A stretch of DNA of 64,000 bases from Fulvimarina sp. (lineage in GTDB: Bacteria > Pseudomonadota > Alphaproteobacteria > Rhizobiales > Rhizobiaceae), in assembly GCA_002700095.1 (NCBI GenBank), contig PACL01000007.1, forward strand, positions 1 to 64,000, in the 5' to 3' direction. The notes under the pieces were generated by a model that was not told the DNA's origin, did not search any database, and was given only the letters and a program-made list of their open reading frames with translations. Within the stretch, counting starts at the first letter, position 1; each line of letters starts with the position of its first letter. Below are positions 53,983 to 62,494 of this stretch, piece after piece. The translations under genes were made by a program, and so were the position numbers.

Positions 53983-55227
53983 ATGAAGGAACTGGTTCGT
54001 TCGATGCTCGTCGGCGCGGCGTTCAGCCTTGCGGCCATGCCCGCGGGCGCTCAGGAGAAGCCGCGGGCGGAGGTCATGCACTGGTGGACCTCCGGCGGGG
54101 AATCCGCCGCCATCAAGACCTTCGCCGACGCCTATGCCAAGGCCGGCGGCGAATGGGTGGATTCCGCGACGGCCGGCGGCGAGAATTCCCGCGCGGCGAC
54201 GATCAACCGCATGGTCGGCGGCCAGCCGCCGACGGCGGCGCAGTTCAACACCGGCCGCCAGTTCGACGACCTGGTCTCGCAAGGGTTGATCCGGCCCATC
54301 GAGGACCTGGCGCAAGCGGGCGGCTGGAAAGCGGCGATGCCCGCCTCGCTGGTCGCCGCCGCCAGTCGCGACGGCGAGCTCTACGCGCTGCCGATCAACG
54401 TCCACGGCCAGAACTGGACGTTCTATTCCAAGGACGTTCTCGAAAAATCCGGCGTCAGCGAGTTGCCCTCGACCTGGGAGGCGATGATCCCGGCGCTGCA
54501 GAAGATCAAGGACGCCGGCTTCACACCCCTCGCCCTCGGCGGCCAGCCCTGGCAGGAGCGCGCTTTGTTCAACGCGATCCTTCTGCAGCAGGGCGGCAAG
54601 GACCTCTACATGAAGGTCTACCAGGACAAGGACGAGGAGGCCGTGCGCTCGGAGGGCTTCCGCAAGGCGGTCGAGACCTACGGCGCCTTGCGCGGCATGG
54701 TCGACGCCGGCTCGCCCGGCCGCAGCTGGAACGATTCCACCTCCCTCCTCCTTCGGGACCAGGCGGCCATCCAGGTGATGGGCGACTGGGTGAAGGGCGA
54801 GTTCACCAATGCCGGCGAGAAGCCGGGCGAGGACTATGGCTGCACCATCGGCCTCGACGACACGATGCTGATGGTCGGCGGCGACGTCTTCGTCTTTCCC
54901 AAGACCGACGAGCCCGCCAAGAAGGCGGCTCAGGATCTCCTCGTCGAGACGATGATCTCCAAGGATGCGCAGATCGCCTTCAACCTCGCCAAGGGCTCGA
55001 TGCCGGTCCGCAAGGACGTCGACACGACGAGCTTCGACGCCTGCGCCCAGAAGGGCCTGAAGCTGCTGCAGAGCGAAGAGGGGCAGGCACCGGTGTTCGA
55101 GATCCTGGTGAGCGCCAGCCTCGCCGGCTCGGTCGACGACGTCGTCACGCAGTTCTGGAACAACCCCTCGGCCGAGCCCGACGACATGGTCGAAGGCTTC
55201 GTCAACGCCTTCGAAATCGAGGGCTGA
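53983..55227 (+). CDS. CUT1-family sugar ABC transporter substrate-binding protein
   Basis: A 414-residue periplasmic extracellular solute-binding protein (family 1). The signal peptide ends about residue 23 (PAGA). The mature part shows VMHWWTSGGESAAIKTF, and NVHGQNWTFYSKDVLEKSGV at about 138-157. Near-identical spacing is seen in glucose/mannose and glucoside binders. GGGAGG precedes the ATG. It leads the LacI-controlled importer operon and is followed by a hairpin. The sugar is not predictable from sequence. Confidence 0.92.
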   Translation: MKELVRSMLVGAAFSLAAMPAGAQEKPRAEVMHWWTSGGESAAIKTFADAYAKAGGEWVDSATAGGENSRAATINRMVGGQPPTAAQFNTGRQFDDLVSQGLIRPIEDLAQAGGWKAAMPASLVAAASRDGELYALPINVHGQNWTFYSKDVLEKSGVSELPSTWEAMIPALQKIKDAGFTPLALGGQPWQERALFNAILLQQGGKDLYMKVYQDKDEEAVRSEGFRKAVETYGALRGMVDAGSPGRSWNDSTSLLLRDQAAIQVMGDWVKGEFTNAGEKPGEDYGCTIGLDDTMLMVGGDVFVFPKTDEPAKKAAQDLLVETMISKDAQIAFNLAKGSMPVRKDVDTTSFDACAQKGLKLLQSEEGQAPVFEILVSASLAGSVDDVVTQFWNNPSAEPDDMVEGFVNAFEIEG

Positions 55228-55270
55228 GGCTGTGGGCTGAAAACGGGCCCCAAGCGTCTGCCGGAACCGT

Positions 55271-55295
55271 GAGGCGGCTGTCACGACGCCGCCTC
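55271..55295 (+). promoter_or_regulatory. Intercistronic hairpin after the sugar-binding-protein gene
   Basis: GAGGCGGC at 55271-55278 pairs perfectly with GCCGCCTC at 55288-55295 over a nine-base loop. It lies in the 214-bp gap between the binding-protein and first permease genes, as do the hairpins after dctP and urtA. The rest of the gap shows no gene. Confidence 0.6.
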
Positions 55296-55441
55296 GCCCG
55301 GCGGGGCCGGGACGAGCAGTCGCACATGGCGGGCGCCGCGGCGCCTGCGGGAAGCAGCTCGCCCCATCTTTGCCGAACCACCCGCGTCCGGCCCACATCC
55401 GTTGCGTTTCTTCGACCCTTGTTGCGATGAGAGGAGCCTTC

Positions 55442-56332
55442 ATGACGGCGCCCCGCAAGCGTCTTTCGACGGCAACCCTGGTGCTCCTGCCGTTCTGGGC
55501 GGTGGTGATCGCCGCCTATATCGGCACGATGCTCTGGACCGTGCAGATCTCCTTCACGGCCTCCAAGCTGCTCCCGGTCGACGACTATGTCGGCTTCGCC
55601 CAGTACGAGCGGCTGTTCTCCTCGACCCGCTGGATCGTCTCCATGCAGAACGCCGTGATCTTCGGCGTCCTGTTCATCACCGGAGCCCTGGTCCTCGGCT
55701 TCCTCCTGGCGGTGGTCCTCGACCAGCGGGTGCGCTTCGAGAACACCCTCAGGACGATCTTCCTCTATCCCTATGCCATGTCCTTCATCGTCACCGGGCT
55801 GATCTGGCAGTGGCTGATGAATCCGGGCCTCGGCATCCAGAAGACCGTGCGTGACTGGGGCTTTGAGAGCTTCTCCTTCGCCTGGGCGGTCGACCGCGAC
55901 ATGGCGCTCTATGCCCTCGTCCTCGCCGGTCTGTGGCAGGCCTCCGGCCTCGTCATGGCGCTGATGCTGGCGGGCCTGCGCGGCGTCGACGAGGAAATCT
56001 GGAAGGCCTCGCGCATCGACGGCATCCCCGCCTGGCGGGTCTATCTCTTCGTCGTCGTGCCGATGCTGCGGCCGCTGATCGTGACCGCCGTCGTCCTCCT
56101 GTCGATCAGCGTCGTCAAGGCCTTCGACCTGGTGGTGGCGCTGACCAATGGCGGGCCCGGGATCTCCTCCGACATGCCGGCGAAGTTCGTCATGGACAAC
56201 CTCTTCACCCGCCAGAACATCGGCCTCGCCACGGCGGCCGCGACCGTCATGCTGATCACCGTCGCCGCCGTGCTGGTGCCGTGGATCTACGCCGAATATT
56301 TCCGCAAGACGAGAAAGGGAGCGGCGGCATGA
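55442..56332 (+). CDS. CUT1 sugar ABC transporter permease (MalF type)
   Basis: A 296-residue inner-membrane permease with six hydrophobic segments. The EAA coupling loop is ALMLAGLRGVDEEIWKASRIDGIPAWRVY (about 178-206). AGGAG lies six bases before the ATG at 55442; the frame extends upstream without a good start. It overlaps the next permease by four bases. Confidence 0.92.
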   Translation: MTAPRKRLSTATLVLLPFWAVVIAAYIGTMLWTVQISFTASKLLPVDDYVGFAQYERLFSSTRWIVSMQNAVIFGVLFITGALVLGFLLAVVLDQRVRFENTLRTIFLYPYAMSFIVTGLIWQWLMNPGLGIQKTVRDWGFESFSFAWAVDRDMALYALVLAGLWQASGLVMALMLAGLRGVDEEIWKASRIDGIPAWRVYLFVVVPMLRPLIVTAVVLLSISVVKAFDLVVALTNGGPGISSDMPAKFVMDNLFTRQNIGLATAAATVMLITVAAVLVPWIYAEYFRKTRKGAAA

Positions 56333-57315
56333 GCCTCGAGACGGCACGGCCCCGCGGGCCGCATGGCGAAAGTGCCGCCCTCGCCTTCCGGGCGACGGAG
56401 CCGGGACGCGCAGCCGGATCTGCGGCAGCGCACGAACGATCCCCGACGCGCGGGCGAAAACCGAGGCATCTCACCATCGGGCGGATCGGCCTCTACGGCT
56501 TCGTCGCCATCGCCGCCGCCTTCTTCATCCTGCCGGCGGTGGTGATGATCCTCACCTCGCTGAAGACCATGCCGGAAATCCGCGAGGGCTCGATCTTCGC
56601 GTTACCGGAGAGCTTCGACCTGACGGCATGGATCAAAGCCTGGTCGAGCGCCTGCACCGGCCTCGACTGCGACGGCATCCGCGTCGGCTTCTGGAACTCG
56701 GTCCTGATCACCGTGCCGAGCACCATCCTGTCGATCGCCGCCGGCGCCACCCTCGGCTACGCCCTCTCCTTCTGGCGGGTGAAGGGCGCCGACATCCTGT
56801 TCGCCGTCCTCCTCCTCGGCGCCTTCCTGCCCTACCAGATCTTCCTCTATCCGATGGTCCGGGCCTTTTCGATGGTCGGGCTCTACAACACGCTTTTCTG
56901 CATCGTCATCGTCCACGTCATCTTCGGCCTGCCGATCATGACGCTGATCTTCCGCAACTTCTATGCCGGCCTGCCGGTGGAGCTGTTCAATGCGGCGCGG
57001 GTCGACGGCGGCGGCTTCTTCCGGATCTTCTGGAACGTCATGCTGCCGATGTCGACGCCGATCCTCATCGTCGCGGCGATCCTGCAGATCACCAACATCT
57101 GGAACGACTTCATTCTCGGCCTGGTCTTCGCCGGCCGGGAGAACCTGCCGATGACCGTGCAGCTCAACAACGTCGTCAACTCCACCTATGGCGAGCGGGA
57201 ATACAACCTCAACATGGCGGCGACGATCCTCACCGCCGCGGTTCCGCTGCTCGTCTATTTCGTATCCGGCCGCTGGTTCGTCCGCGGCATCGCAGCGGGA
57301 GCCGTCAAGGGATGA
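56329..57315 (+). CDS. CUT1 sugar ABC transporter permease (MalG type)
   Basis: A 328-residue inner-membrane permease with six hydrophobic segments. The EAA loop is RNFYAGLPVELFNAARVDGGGFFRIFW (about 211-237). An unusually long, charged, probably cytoplasmic N-terminus (about 1-50) precedes the first helix. It overlaps both neighbours by four bases (ATGA). Confidence 0.92.
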   Translation: MSLETARPRGPHGESAALAFRATEPGRAAGSAAAHERSPTRGRKPRHLTIGRIGLYGFVAIAAAFFILPAVVMILTSLKTMPEIREGSIFALPESFDLTAWIKAWSSACTGLDCDGIRVGFWNSVLITVPSTILSIAAGATLGYALSFWRVKGADILFAVLLLGAFLPYQIFLYPMVRAFSMVGLYNTLFCIVIVHVIFGLPIMTLIFRNFYAGLPVELFNAARVDGGGFFRIFWNVMLPMSTPILIVAAILQITNIWNDFILGLVFAGRENLPMTVQLNNVVNSTYGEREYNLNMAATILTAAVPLLVYFVSGRWFVRGIAAGAVKG

Positions 57316-58562
57316 GCCAGCAATCCGCCACCGTCGACAAGAGGCCCAGCCACCAGAGGGCCAGCCGCATGAACGAGCGCCAGGGCGCCGGCCACACGCC
57401 GCCGGGCCGCCCGGCCGGAGAGACTGCAGGGATCGCCGAGCCGTCGGTCTCGGTGCGCGAGCTCGACATCGCATTCGGCGCCCACAAGGTGATCTCCGGC
57501 CTCGATCTCGACGTGTCGCCGGGGGAGTTCATCGTTCTGCTCGGCCCGTCCGGCTGCGGCAAATCCACACTCCTCAACGCCATCGCTGGGCTGCTCGACA
57601 TTTCCGACGGCGAGATCTGGATCGACGGCAAGAACGTCACCTGGGCCGAGCCGAAGGACCGCGGCATCGGCATGGTGTTCCAGTCCTACGCGCTCTATCC
57701 GCGCATGAGCGTCGAGAAGAACCTGTCCTTCGGCCTCAGGATCTCGAAACTCCCGAAGGCCGAGATCGACGGCCGGGTGGCACGGGTCGCCGAGCTCCTG
57801 CAGCTGGACGGCCTGTTGAAGCGCCGGCCGTCCGAACTCTCCGGCGGCCAGCGCCAGCGCGTCGCCATCGGCCGGGCGCTGGTGAGGAACGTCGACGTCT
57901 TCCTGTTCGACGAACCCCTGTCGAACCTCGACGCCAAGCTGCGCAACGAGCTGCGGGTCGAGATCAAGAAGCTGCACCAGCGGCTCGGCAACACGATGAT
58001 CTACGTCACCCACGACCAGATCGAGGCGATGACGCTGGCCGACCGGATCGCCGTCATGCGCGGCGGCGTGATCCAGCAGCTCGGGGCCCCGAAGGAGATC
58101 TACCGCAAGCCGGTCAACCGCTTCGTCGCCAGCTTCATCGGCTCGCCGTCGATGAACTTCTTCGACGGCGAGCTTCGCGGCAGCGCCGAGGCTTCGGCCG
58201 GCCGTCTTCCTGCTGGTCCCGTCTTCCAACTCGGCGGCTCCGGCGCGGCCTCTAGCGTCCCCCTTGCCCGCTACGACTTCATCGAACGGGCCCCAGCGCA
58301 GAGCCGCGCCGCCGTCTTCGGCATCCGGCCGGAGCACATCGCCCTCGGCGACCAGCCGGACGGCCATTTCAGCGCCGAAGGGAAGGTCGATCTCGTCGAG
58401 GCGATGGGCGCCGACACCATCGTCTGGACGAGCCTTGCCGGCGTACCGCTGACCATCCGCACCGACGGCGAGACCGAGATCCGCCCCGGCGAGACGATCC
58501 GCTTCGGCTTCGACCCGGCCAGCGCGTGCGTCTTCGACGCCGGAAGCGATCTGCGCCTCTGA
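57312..58562 (+). CDS. CUT1 sugar ABC transporter ATP-binding protein (MalK/UgpC type)
   Basis: A 416-residue ATPase. Walker A is GPSGCGKST (about 77-85), Q-loop MVFQSYALYPRMS, signature LSGGQRQRVAIGRAL, Walker B DVFLFDEPLSNLDAK and H-loop YVTHDQIEAM. A C-terminal regulatory TOBE domain follows (about 280-410). The first 45 residues are an extra, low-complexity N-terminus, so an internal ATG (57369, MNERQGAG) is also possible. The start overlaps the MalG-type stop by four bases. Confidence 0.92.
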   Translation: MSQQSATVDKRPSHQRASRMNERQGAGHTPPGRPAGETAGIAEPSVSVRELDIAFGAHKVISGLDLDVSPGEFIVLLGPSGCGKSTLLNAIAGLLDISDGEIWIDGKNVTWAEPKDRGIGMVFQSYALYPRMSVEKNLSFGLRISKLPKAEIDGRVARVAELLQLDGLLKRRPSELSGGQRQRVAIGRALVRNVDVFLFDEPLSNLDAKLRNELRVEIKKLHQRLGNTMIYVTHDQIEAMTLADRIAVMRGGVIQQLGAPKEIYRKPVNRFVASFIGSPSMNFFDGELRGSAEASAGRLPAGPVFQLGGSGAASSVPLARYDFIERAPAQSRAAVFGIRPEHIALGDQPDGHFSAEGKVDLVEAMGADTIVWTSLAGVPLTIRTDGETEIRPGETIRFGFDPASACVFDAGSDLRL

Positions 58563-58611
58563 TGCTCTTCTCCCTTCTCTGACACTTTCCTTCCATCGAG
58601 GACACGCCCCC

Positions 58612-59376
58612 ATGGCACTCACCGCCCCCATCTCCTTCCAGCTCTATTCGGCCCGCAACGCCCCTGCCGGCACCGACGTCCTGAAGACGCTGGCCGAGGC
58701 CGGCTACACCAATGTCGAGACCTACCGGCCGAACTACGAGGACGCCGAAGGCTTCCGCAAAGCCCTCGACGCGGCCGGCCTCACCGCCCGGAGCGGCCAT
58801 TTCGACCTCGCCCTCGCCGAGGAGAATTTCGCCCGCGTCGTCGAGCTCTGCCGCATCCTCGGCATCGAGACGGTGGTGATCCCCTATCTCCTGCCGGAGG
58901 TCAGGCCGCAGGACGCGGCCGGATGGCGCGAGATCGGCCAGCGGCTGGCCGAGCTCGCCGCCGAATGCGCCGACGAGGGCCTGAGGCTCGCTTGGCACAA
59001 TCACGACTTCGAGTTCCTCGCCCTGGCCGACGGCTCCTATCCGATCGAGCACATCCTGACCGAGGGCGTCCTGTGGGAGGCCGATCTGGCCTGGATCGCG
59101 CGCGCCGGGGCGGATCCGGCCGAATGGCTCGAACGCTACGGCGCGAAGCTCGTTTCGGTCCACGTCAAGGACATCGCGCCAGCGGGCGAAAACCTCGACG
59201 AGGACGGCTGGGCCGATGTCGGCACCGGCACCGTCGACTGGGCGGCGCTCTGGCCGATCGCCGTGCGCGCCGGCGCCAGCCTGATGATCGCCGAACACGA
59301 CAAGCCGTCGGACTTCGCCCGCTTCGCGACGGTGAGCGCCGACAAGATGCGCAAACTCGCCGCCGCACACGCCTGA
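58612..59376 (+). CDS. Sugar phosphate isomerase/epimerase-like TIM-barrel protein
   Basis: A 254-residue xylose isomerase-like barrel (AP endonuclease 2 superfamily). Metal-site residues are spread over SGHFDLAL, LAWHNHDFEF (His-Asn-His), SVHVKDIAP and MIAEHDKPSD. Members isomerise or dehydrate inositol-type or keto sugars. It sits between the sugar importer and a Gfo/Idh/MocA dehydrogenase, a pairing common in pathways that first oxidise and then isomerise or eliminate from a sugar. The substrate is unknown. Confidence 0.82.
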   Translation: MALTAPISFQLYSARNAPAGTDVLKTLAEAGYTNVETYRPNYEDAEGFRKALDAAGLTARSGHFDLALAEENFARVVELCRILGIETVVIPYLLPEVRPQDAAGWREIGQRLAELAAECADEGLRLAWHNHDFEFLALADGSYPIEHILTEGVLWEADLAWIARAGADPAEWLERYGAKLVSVHVKDIAPAGENLDEDGWADVGTGTVDWAALWPIAVRAGASLMIAEHDKPSDFARFATVSADKMRKLAAAHA

Positions 59377-59413
59377 CCTCGCCTGATCCGGCCCGACCTC
59401 GAAAGACACTCCC

Positions 59414-60559
59414 ATGACCCTTCGCATCGGCCTCGTCGGCTGCGGCAACATCTCCGACATCTATCTGATCAACGCCCCGCGCTTTCCCGCGGTCCGCTTC
59501 GTCGCCTGCGCCGACCTGAAGCCCGAGGCGGCCCGTCGCCAGGCGGAGACCTACGGCATCGAGGCGGTCGGCGTCTCCGAACTCCTCGCCCGGGGCGACA
59601 TCGACGTCGTCCTCAACCTGACGATCCCCGCCGCCCATGCCGAGATCTCCCTTGCCGCCCTCGAGAGCGGCAAGCATGTCTATTCGGAAAAGCCGCTGGC
59701 CAGCACGCTCGCCGACGGCATCGCCATCGTCGAGGCCGCCAGGGCACGCGACCTCAGGGTCGGCAGCGCCCCGGACACGGTTCTCGGCGCTGCGATCCAG
59801 GCGGCGCGCCAGCAGATCGATGCCGGCACCATCGGCCGGCCGGTGCTCGGCACGGGCGCGGTGCTGTCCCACGGCATGGAGCACTGGCATCCCGATCCGA
59901 CGTTCTTCTTCAAGCCCGGCGGCGGCCCGGTCTTCGACATGGGCCCCTATTACCTCTCGGCGCTGGTCAACCTGCTCGGGCCGGTGAGAAGCGTCCAGGC
60001 GACCGGCCAGATCGCCTTCGAGACCCGGAGGGTGACGACACCCCATTCGCCGATCAGGGGGCGCGACATCCCCGTCGAGGTGCTGACCTCGGTGCAGGCG
60101 CTGTTGTCCTTCGAGAGCGGCGCCGAGATCACCTTCCTCGCCAGCTGGGACGTCTGGCGCCACGGGCTGCGCCCGCTGGAGATCCATGGAACCGAGGGCT
60201 CGATGCGCGTTCCCGATCCGAACTGGTTCGGCGGCGACATCGAGATCGCCATCGGCCAGGGCGACTGGGAGACCTCCGACACGTCCGACCGGACCTTCGG
60301 CGGCGCCAACTGGCCTCAGGCCGAGCCGCGCTTTGCCAACTATCGCGGCCTCGGCCTCGCCGAGATGGCGTCGGCGATCGAGGCCGGCAGGCCGCACCGG
60401 GCGAATGGCGACGTGGCGCTGCATGTCCTCGCCGTGGTCGACGGTGTCATCGAGGCGGCGACGACGCGCAAGAGCGTGACGATCGCCCAGCGTTGCGAGC
60501 GACCGGAGCCCCTCGGCGAGGCCGAGGCGGCGCGGCTGGTCGAAGGTGGGCGGCGGTAG
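59414..60559 (+). CDS. Gfo/Idh/MocA-family oxidoreductase
   Basis: A 381-residue NAD(P)-dependent dehydrogenase with GLVGCGNISD (about 6-15) and the Lys-Pro pair in VYSEKPLAST (about 93-102). A C-terminal half carries HGMEHWHPDPTFFFKPGGGPVFDMGPYYL, whose FFKPGGGPVFDMG block is typical of inositol/sugar dehydrogenases. It is the last gene of the LacI-controlled operon and probably oxidises the imported sugar at one carbon before the TIM-barrel enzyme acts. Confidence 0.87.
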   Translation: MTLRIGLVGCGNISDIYLINAPRFPAVRFVACADLKPEAARRQAETYGIEAVGVSELLARGDIDVVLNLTIPAAHAEISLAALESGKHVYSEKPLASTLADGIAIVEAARARDLRVGSAPDTVLGAAIQAARQQIDAGTIGRPVLGTGAVLSHGMEHWHPDPTFFFKPGGGPVFDMGPYYLSALVNLLGPVRSVQATGQIAFETRRVTTPHSPIRGRDIPVEVLTSVQALLSFESGAEITFLASWDVWRHGLRPLEIHGTEGSMRVPDPNWFGGDIEIAIGQGDWETSDTSDRTFGGANWPQAEPRFANYRGLGLAEMASAIEAGRPHRANGDVALHVLAVVDGVIEAATTRKSVTIAQRCERPEPLGEAEAARLVEGGRR

Positions 60560-60977
60560 TTTGCGCCGACCCGCCCGGCTTCACGCCTTCGCCTAGCCGA
60601 TCCCATGCAAGAGGGATGGAAAAGCGTGAGGCGGCCGACAGATGAGGGAGAATGTAAACACCGGATGCGCGCCCCGATACGCGAAACCAACTTCGGAGCC
60701 GGCGGCATCCGGTGTCGGAATCAGTTCTACCGAAACGCGGTTACCGTTCTCTTTACTCGCCGGCCAGCGCGATGAATTCTCCGAAAATTGCTCGGCAAGC
60801 AGCGCCGGACGAGCGGACCATGCATGACGGCGCGCGGCGGGTTCAAACCGGCGAGCGCTGAGATGTCTGCGAGGTGAATGGTGTCGGCTGAAGTCGGCGA
60901 CAGGCGCGCTGCCGCGGCAGGAGCCTCCGCGACGTGATCTTGCCGTCGAATGCCGATGGTCGCGGCGTCGCAGGCCG
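60560..60977. other. 418-bp intergenic region with one strong inverted repeat
   Basis: No convincing gene is visible between the dehydrogenase stop and the small minus-strand gene. The clearest structure is the perfect 11-bp inverted repeat ACACCGGATGC (60658-60668) / GCATCCGGTGT (60705-60715) around a 36-base loop. Downstream bases are mixed in composition. The two flanking genes are convergent. Confidence 0.5.
60658..60715. repeat. 11-bp perfect inverted repeat with a 36-base loop
   Basis: The arms at 60658-60668 and 60705-60715 match perfectly. This could form a long-looped RNA hairpin, or be a bidirectional terminator or the ends of a small repeat element. No conserved riboswitch sequence was recognised. 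Confidence 0.45.
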
Positions 60978-61211
60978 TCAGGCGGCGCGCCTTGCGCCGG
61001 CGGCCGGGGGCGTGCCCGCTTCGCCGTGCATCGCGGCGCTTGCCTCGGTCAGCCGGCGATAGCAATCTGCGAGGATGTCGAGGTCGATCGGCGCCTGGCG
61101 GATCAGCGCGCTTTCGATGGTCTCGCGCCGATAGCCGGCCTTGTGAAGCGCAGAGACGAGGGCGCTGATGATTTCCGGGTCTTCCAGACGCTTGACGGGG
61201 CGCTCATACAC
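60978..61211 (-). CDS. Small conserved-looking protein of unknown function
   Basis: A 77-residue protein if translation begins at the GTG at 61211, with AAGGA about nine bases upstream. The sequence is helical and regular (VKRLEDPEIISALVSALHKAGYRRETIESALIRQ), with a Pro/Ala-rich end. The frame remains open upstream past 61325, where an ATG exists, so the start is uncertain. I do not recognise a family. It stands alone, divergent from the homocysteine methyltransferase-like gene. Confidence 0.45.
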   Translation of the reverse strand: MYERPVKRLEDPEIISALVSALHKAGYRRETIESALIRQAPIDLDILADCYRRLTEASAAMHGEAGTPPAAGARRAA

Positions 61212-61422
61212 GGGTGTCGATCCTTGAGAAGGCTGGCTCGGCAGCCCGCGCCGCCGGTCGGCGGATCGTGCTTCGGCCCTGGCCTGACGCGGGATCACTG
61301 TTCGAAGCCCGCGAACCGAGATGACCATCCGTGACTGGCGCGAAACTGGTGGCAAGCCCTGCCGAAGATCATCAAACCATGGCAATTCCAATTGCTTGCA
61401 CGCCGCCGCCGGGGTGGCAGCG

Positions 61423-62355
61423 ATGACCCCGTCCCTCGCCCATCGCCTGCGCACCGGCCGCGCTCTCCTGGCCGACGGTGCCATGGGAACAAACCTCTTT
61501 GCCGCCGGCCTTGACGTTTCCAGGGCACCGGAAACCTGGCTGGAGGAGCGGCCGGACGCGATCGGCGCCCTCCACCGGGCGTTTCTCGCGGCAGGGGCGG
61601 ACATCCTTCTCACCAGCTCCTTCGGTGCCAACCGGCCGCGGCTGGCGCTCTGGAACGCCGCGCCGCGATGCGTCGATCTCAATCGCCGCGCCGCCGAACT
61701 CGCCCACGACGCGGCAGCGACGGCGACCCGGCCCGTTCTCGTGGCGGGATCGATCGGGCCGACATGGCGGCGGCCCGGCATAGCCCCGGTCCCGCCCCCC
61801 GGCGATACTCCCTCGCGCGACGAACAAGAAGCCGAAGACATCTTCGCCGAACAGATCGCCGGCCTGAAGGCCGGCGGCGTCGATCTCGTCTGGCTGGAAA
61901 CGATGGTTTCGGCGCGCGAGGCCCGCGCCGGCGCCAGGGCGGCGATCGCGGCGGGGCTTTCCTATGTCGCGACGGCGAGCTTCGGCGCGGGCGGCCTGAC
62001 GCCGACAGGCGAACCGCCTCTGGACTTCGCCGCCGCCTTCGACGGCCTGCCGGTCCCGCCGCTGGCGATCGGCGCCAATTGCTGCGAGGGGCCCGCCGCG
62101 GCGCTCGCCGCCGCCATGGCCATGCCGCGGGCGGACGGCATCGCTTTGGCGGTAAAGCCGAATTGCGGTCTGCCGGAGCTTCGGTCCGGCGCGTTCGAAC
62201 ACCCTGTCGGGCCGCCCGCAATGGGCCGCCACGCCCAGGCCGCGCTGGCGGCCGGCGCCAGCATCGTCGGCGCCTGTTGCGGCGCAACACCGGCCCATGT
62301 CGCGGCGATGCGGGAGGTGCTCGATCACCCCGCGGCTACCGCCCGAACGCAATAG
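61423..62355 (+). CDS. Homocysteine S-methyltransferase-family protein
   Basis: A 310-residue zinc-dependent methyltransferase domain. It has ADGAMGTNLF (about 17-26), SSFGANRP, and the zinc ligands in IGANCCEGP (about 220-228) and the C-terminal GACCGATPAH pair. This is the stand-alone form, like betaine-homocysteine or S-methylmethionine methyltransferases, not the MetH module with cobalamin domains. It transfers a methyl group from a methylated donor to homocysteine. The start at 61423 is chosen because upstream residues from 61321 look non-family. The donor is unknown. Confidence 0.85.
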   Translation: MTPSLAHRLRTGRALLADGAMGTNLFAAGLDVSRAPETWLEERPDAIGALHRAFLAAGADILLTSSFGANRPRLALWNAAPRCVDLNRRAAELAHDAAATATRPVLVAGSIGPTWRRPGIAPVPPPGDTPSRDEQEAEDIFAEQIAGLKAGGVDLVWLETMVSAREARAGARAAIAAGLSYVATASFGAGGLTPTGEPPLDFAAAFDGLPVPPLAIGANCCEGPAAALAAAMAMPRADGIALAVKPNCGLPELRSGAFEHPVGPPAMGRHAQAALAAGASIVGACCGATPAHVAAMREVLDHPAATARTQ

Positions 62356-62494
62356 CTGGCAGGCCTGCGGCAGCGCGGGACGCGGTTTCTTCCTACGCAA
62401 GTGCAGCATCGCCTTACGGTTGCGACCAATTTTCAGCTTAACTTAATGAATCTCTGACTCTCATCGGGTCTGTCCCAATCGGACCGGATTGATC

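Noticed and set aside
61212-61422. SAM or cobalamin riboswitch upstream of the homocysteine methyltransferase-like gene
   Set aside because: No conserved riboswitch core was recognised, and the enzyme is the cobalamin-independent, zinc-type domain.
62356-62494. Sigma-54-like GG-N10-GC upstream of the ammonium transporter
   Set aside because: TGGCAGG at the -24 position is good but the -12 element lacks the TTGC pattern, so the match is too weak to report.
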